DNA of 6,661 nt. It comes from Cellvibrionaceae bacterium (GTDB lineage: Bacteria > Pseudomonadota > Gammaproteobacteria > Pseudomonadales > Cellvibrionaceae). The number at the start of each line of letters is the position of its first letter. Positions within the stretch are counted from its first letter, which is position 1. Made by a program: the position numbers and the translations under genes. The DNA lies in the NCBI GenBank assembly GCA_027012915.1, contig JALUYN010000619.1, positions 1-6,661 on the forward strand. Reading direction: 5' to 3'. Below are positions 5,651-6,661 of the stretch, piece by piece. The notes beneath the pieces were generated by a model. The model was not told the DNA's origin and made no database searches. It saw nothing but the letters and a program-made list of their open reading frames with translations.

Positions 5651-6661
5651 ATGGAACGTCGCACGTTTTGTCGCTATGGGTTAATGATGACTGCATTAGG
5701 CTACAGCCGCTTGAGCCTTGGTGTAGAACTCAAGAAAACGTCCCATGGCGAGTATCGCAATGGGGCGCGCTTGCCCCAGGTGCTGCAGGAAATTTATCCC
5801 GCAAACTTTGCAGGTCATCTGGTGGTTGCTGGTGGTTTTTCCGGGCTGGGGCCGCTGCCCTATCCAGTGCGTGCCAGCCACTGGTTCAATCCAGAGGATC
5901 AGCAATGGCTCGAGGGACCGGAGTTACCCTATCGACTACACCACCCCTATTTGGTGAGTCACGAAAATCGATTGTGGGCTCTGGGCGGATATCGCTTTAG
6001 CTATCTCAATCCCTGGCAGATGCAGTCGGGGTGTTATTCGCTTTCGAGTATTGAGGATGACTGGCAAGAAACCGTTTCGCTCCCGGCAAGGCGAGGCGAA
6101 TTCGCTGCCGGTTCCACTGCTCAGGGGCTGGTGGTTACCGCCGGGCGCAAACCAATTGATGATTCGCCTAACGGTGCCAATGGCCAATACGAAGATCATA
6201 CCAACGCGGCAGACACCTGGTTGTTTGACGGTGAGCGTTGGCAAACTGCGGCGCCCATTCCTACACCGCGTAACAGTGTTGGCACTGCGGTGGTTGAACA
6301 AAAACTGCATGTCATTGGTGGTCGCCAGGTGGTAAAACCCGGCGTGCAACACAACATCAGTCAGCACGAAGTTTACGATCCGCAGAGTGACCGCTGGGAA
6401 GTACGCGCTCCTCTACCCATGGCGCAGGCCGGGTGTGCAGCGGCCAGTGTTGGTGACGATATCTATGTGTTCGGTGGCGAACAGTTTACTAGCCCCAAGC
6501 GCGTTTTTGCCAACGCCTGGGTTTACTCCGCACAAAGTGATAGCTGGACACCGCTGCCGGATATGCCGGTCCCGGTTCATGGCCATGGTGCGGTTGCGCT
6601 GGGCAAAAACATACACATTATTGGCGGTGGCGAAGAAGTCAGCGCGGGCAAAACATCGGAT
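5651..6661 (+). CDS. Kelch-repeat beta-propeller protein, probably exported (3' end outside window)
   Basis: The frame from ATG 5651 is open to the end of the window (337 codons), so the gene is incomplete. The N-terminus MERRTFCRYGLMMTALG carries twin arginines followed by a modest hydrophobic stretch, suggesting a Tat-type signal, although no clear AxA cleavage site is visible and the hydrophobic part is short. The remainder shows kelch blades, each with a strand ending in a glycine pair and a later W: HLVVAGGFSG (56-65), RLWALGGYRF (107-116), LVVTAGRK (160-167), KLHVIGGRQ (218-226), DIYVFGGEQF (270-279) and NIHIIGGGEE (320-329). The conserved partners include FDGERW (192-197), YDPQSDRWE (242-250) and YSAQSDSWTPLP (292-303). 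At least six blades therefore begin here, enough for a propeller. Galactose-oxidase-like or NanM-like sugar chemistry is possible for this fold, but no active-site residue set identifies an activity. Start choice is supported by the strong SD ggaggg, and the gene diverges from the flavoprotein gene. Confidence 0.88.
   Translation, partial: MERRTFCRYGLMMTALGYSRLSLGVELKKTSHGEYRNGARLPQVLQEIYPANFAGHLVVAGGFSGLGPLPYPVRASHWFNPEDQQWLEGPELPYRLHHPYLVSHENRLWALGGYRFSYLNPWQMQSGCYSLSSIEDDWQETVSLPARRGEFAAGSTAQGLVVTAGRKPIDDSPNGANGQYEDHTNAADTWLFDGERWQTAAPIPTPRNSVGTAVVEQKLHVIGGRQVVKPGVQHNISQHEVYDPQSDRWEVRAPLPMAQAGCAAASVGDDIYVFGGEQFTSPKRVFANAWVYSAQSDSWTPLPDMPVPVHGHGAVALGKNIHIIGGGEEVSAGKTSD

Noticed and set aside
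5532..5696. Upstream extension of the flavoprotein to the ATG at 5696
   Set aside because: The added 55 residues match nothing in the family and would overlap the divergent promoter, ribosome site and first codons of the kelch gene.
5623..6000. Open frame of 125 codons overlapping the kelch gene
   Set aside because: The kelch frame has family motifs along its whole length and a strong ribosome site; the other frame is its shadow.

Overview
The window looks like chromosomal DNA of a Gammaproteobacterium, possibly a marine Cellvibrionales/Alteromonadales-type lineage. This rests on close resemblance of the PurA and YihG products to gammaproteobacterial proteins I remember, and on a purA gene closed by compact intrinsic terminators. 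The species is not determined.

Layout. (1) 1-662: 3' half of purA (adenylosuccinate synthetase), followed by two consecutive intrinsic terminators (670-698, 701-736). (2) About 734-1453: a gene-free block of roughly 720 bp bounded by inverted arms (a 50-nt core with one mismatch at 771-820 and 1371-1420, plus a looser T/A-rich extension) and filled with hairpins, including a perfect 32-nt palindrome at 1261-1292. Open frames in this block are best read as spurious translations of a repeat element. (3) 1585-1947: a stand-alone CheY-like receiver. (4) 2011-3884: a yihG-type lysophospholipid acyltransferase and, 50 nt downstream, a hormone-sensitive-lipase-family esterase, probably co-transcribed. 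(5) 3899-4127: the broken N-terminal part of a LysE/RhtB-family amino-acid exporter. It is frameshifted and cut off where an unrelated reverse-strand gene ends. (6) 4124-5531, reverse strand: an unrecognised 235-aa protein and, upstream of it, a PPOX-type FMN-binding flavoprotein. (7) 5651-6661, forward strand: a kelch-repeat protein with a twin-arginine-like N-terminus, divergent from the flavoprotein gene and running off the window.

How the genes fit together. purA is a housekeeping gene insulated by its terminators and the repeat block. The acyltransferase and esterase could both act on acyl chains (phospholipid remodelling and ester hydrolysis), but their partnership is inferred only from adjacency. 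The receiver has no kinase or chemotaxis partner in view. The dead exporter and the orphan-looking gene next to it mark a rearranged junction. I found no convincing defence system, CRISPR array, transposase, tRNA or rRNA. The most unusual item is the structured inverted-repeat element between purA and the receiver gene.
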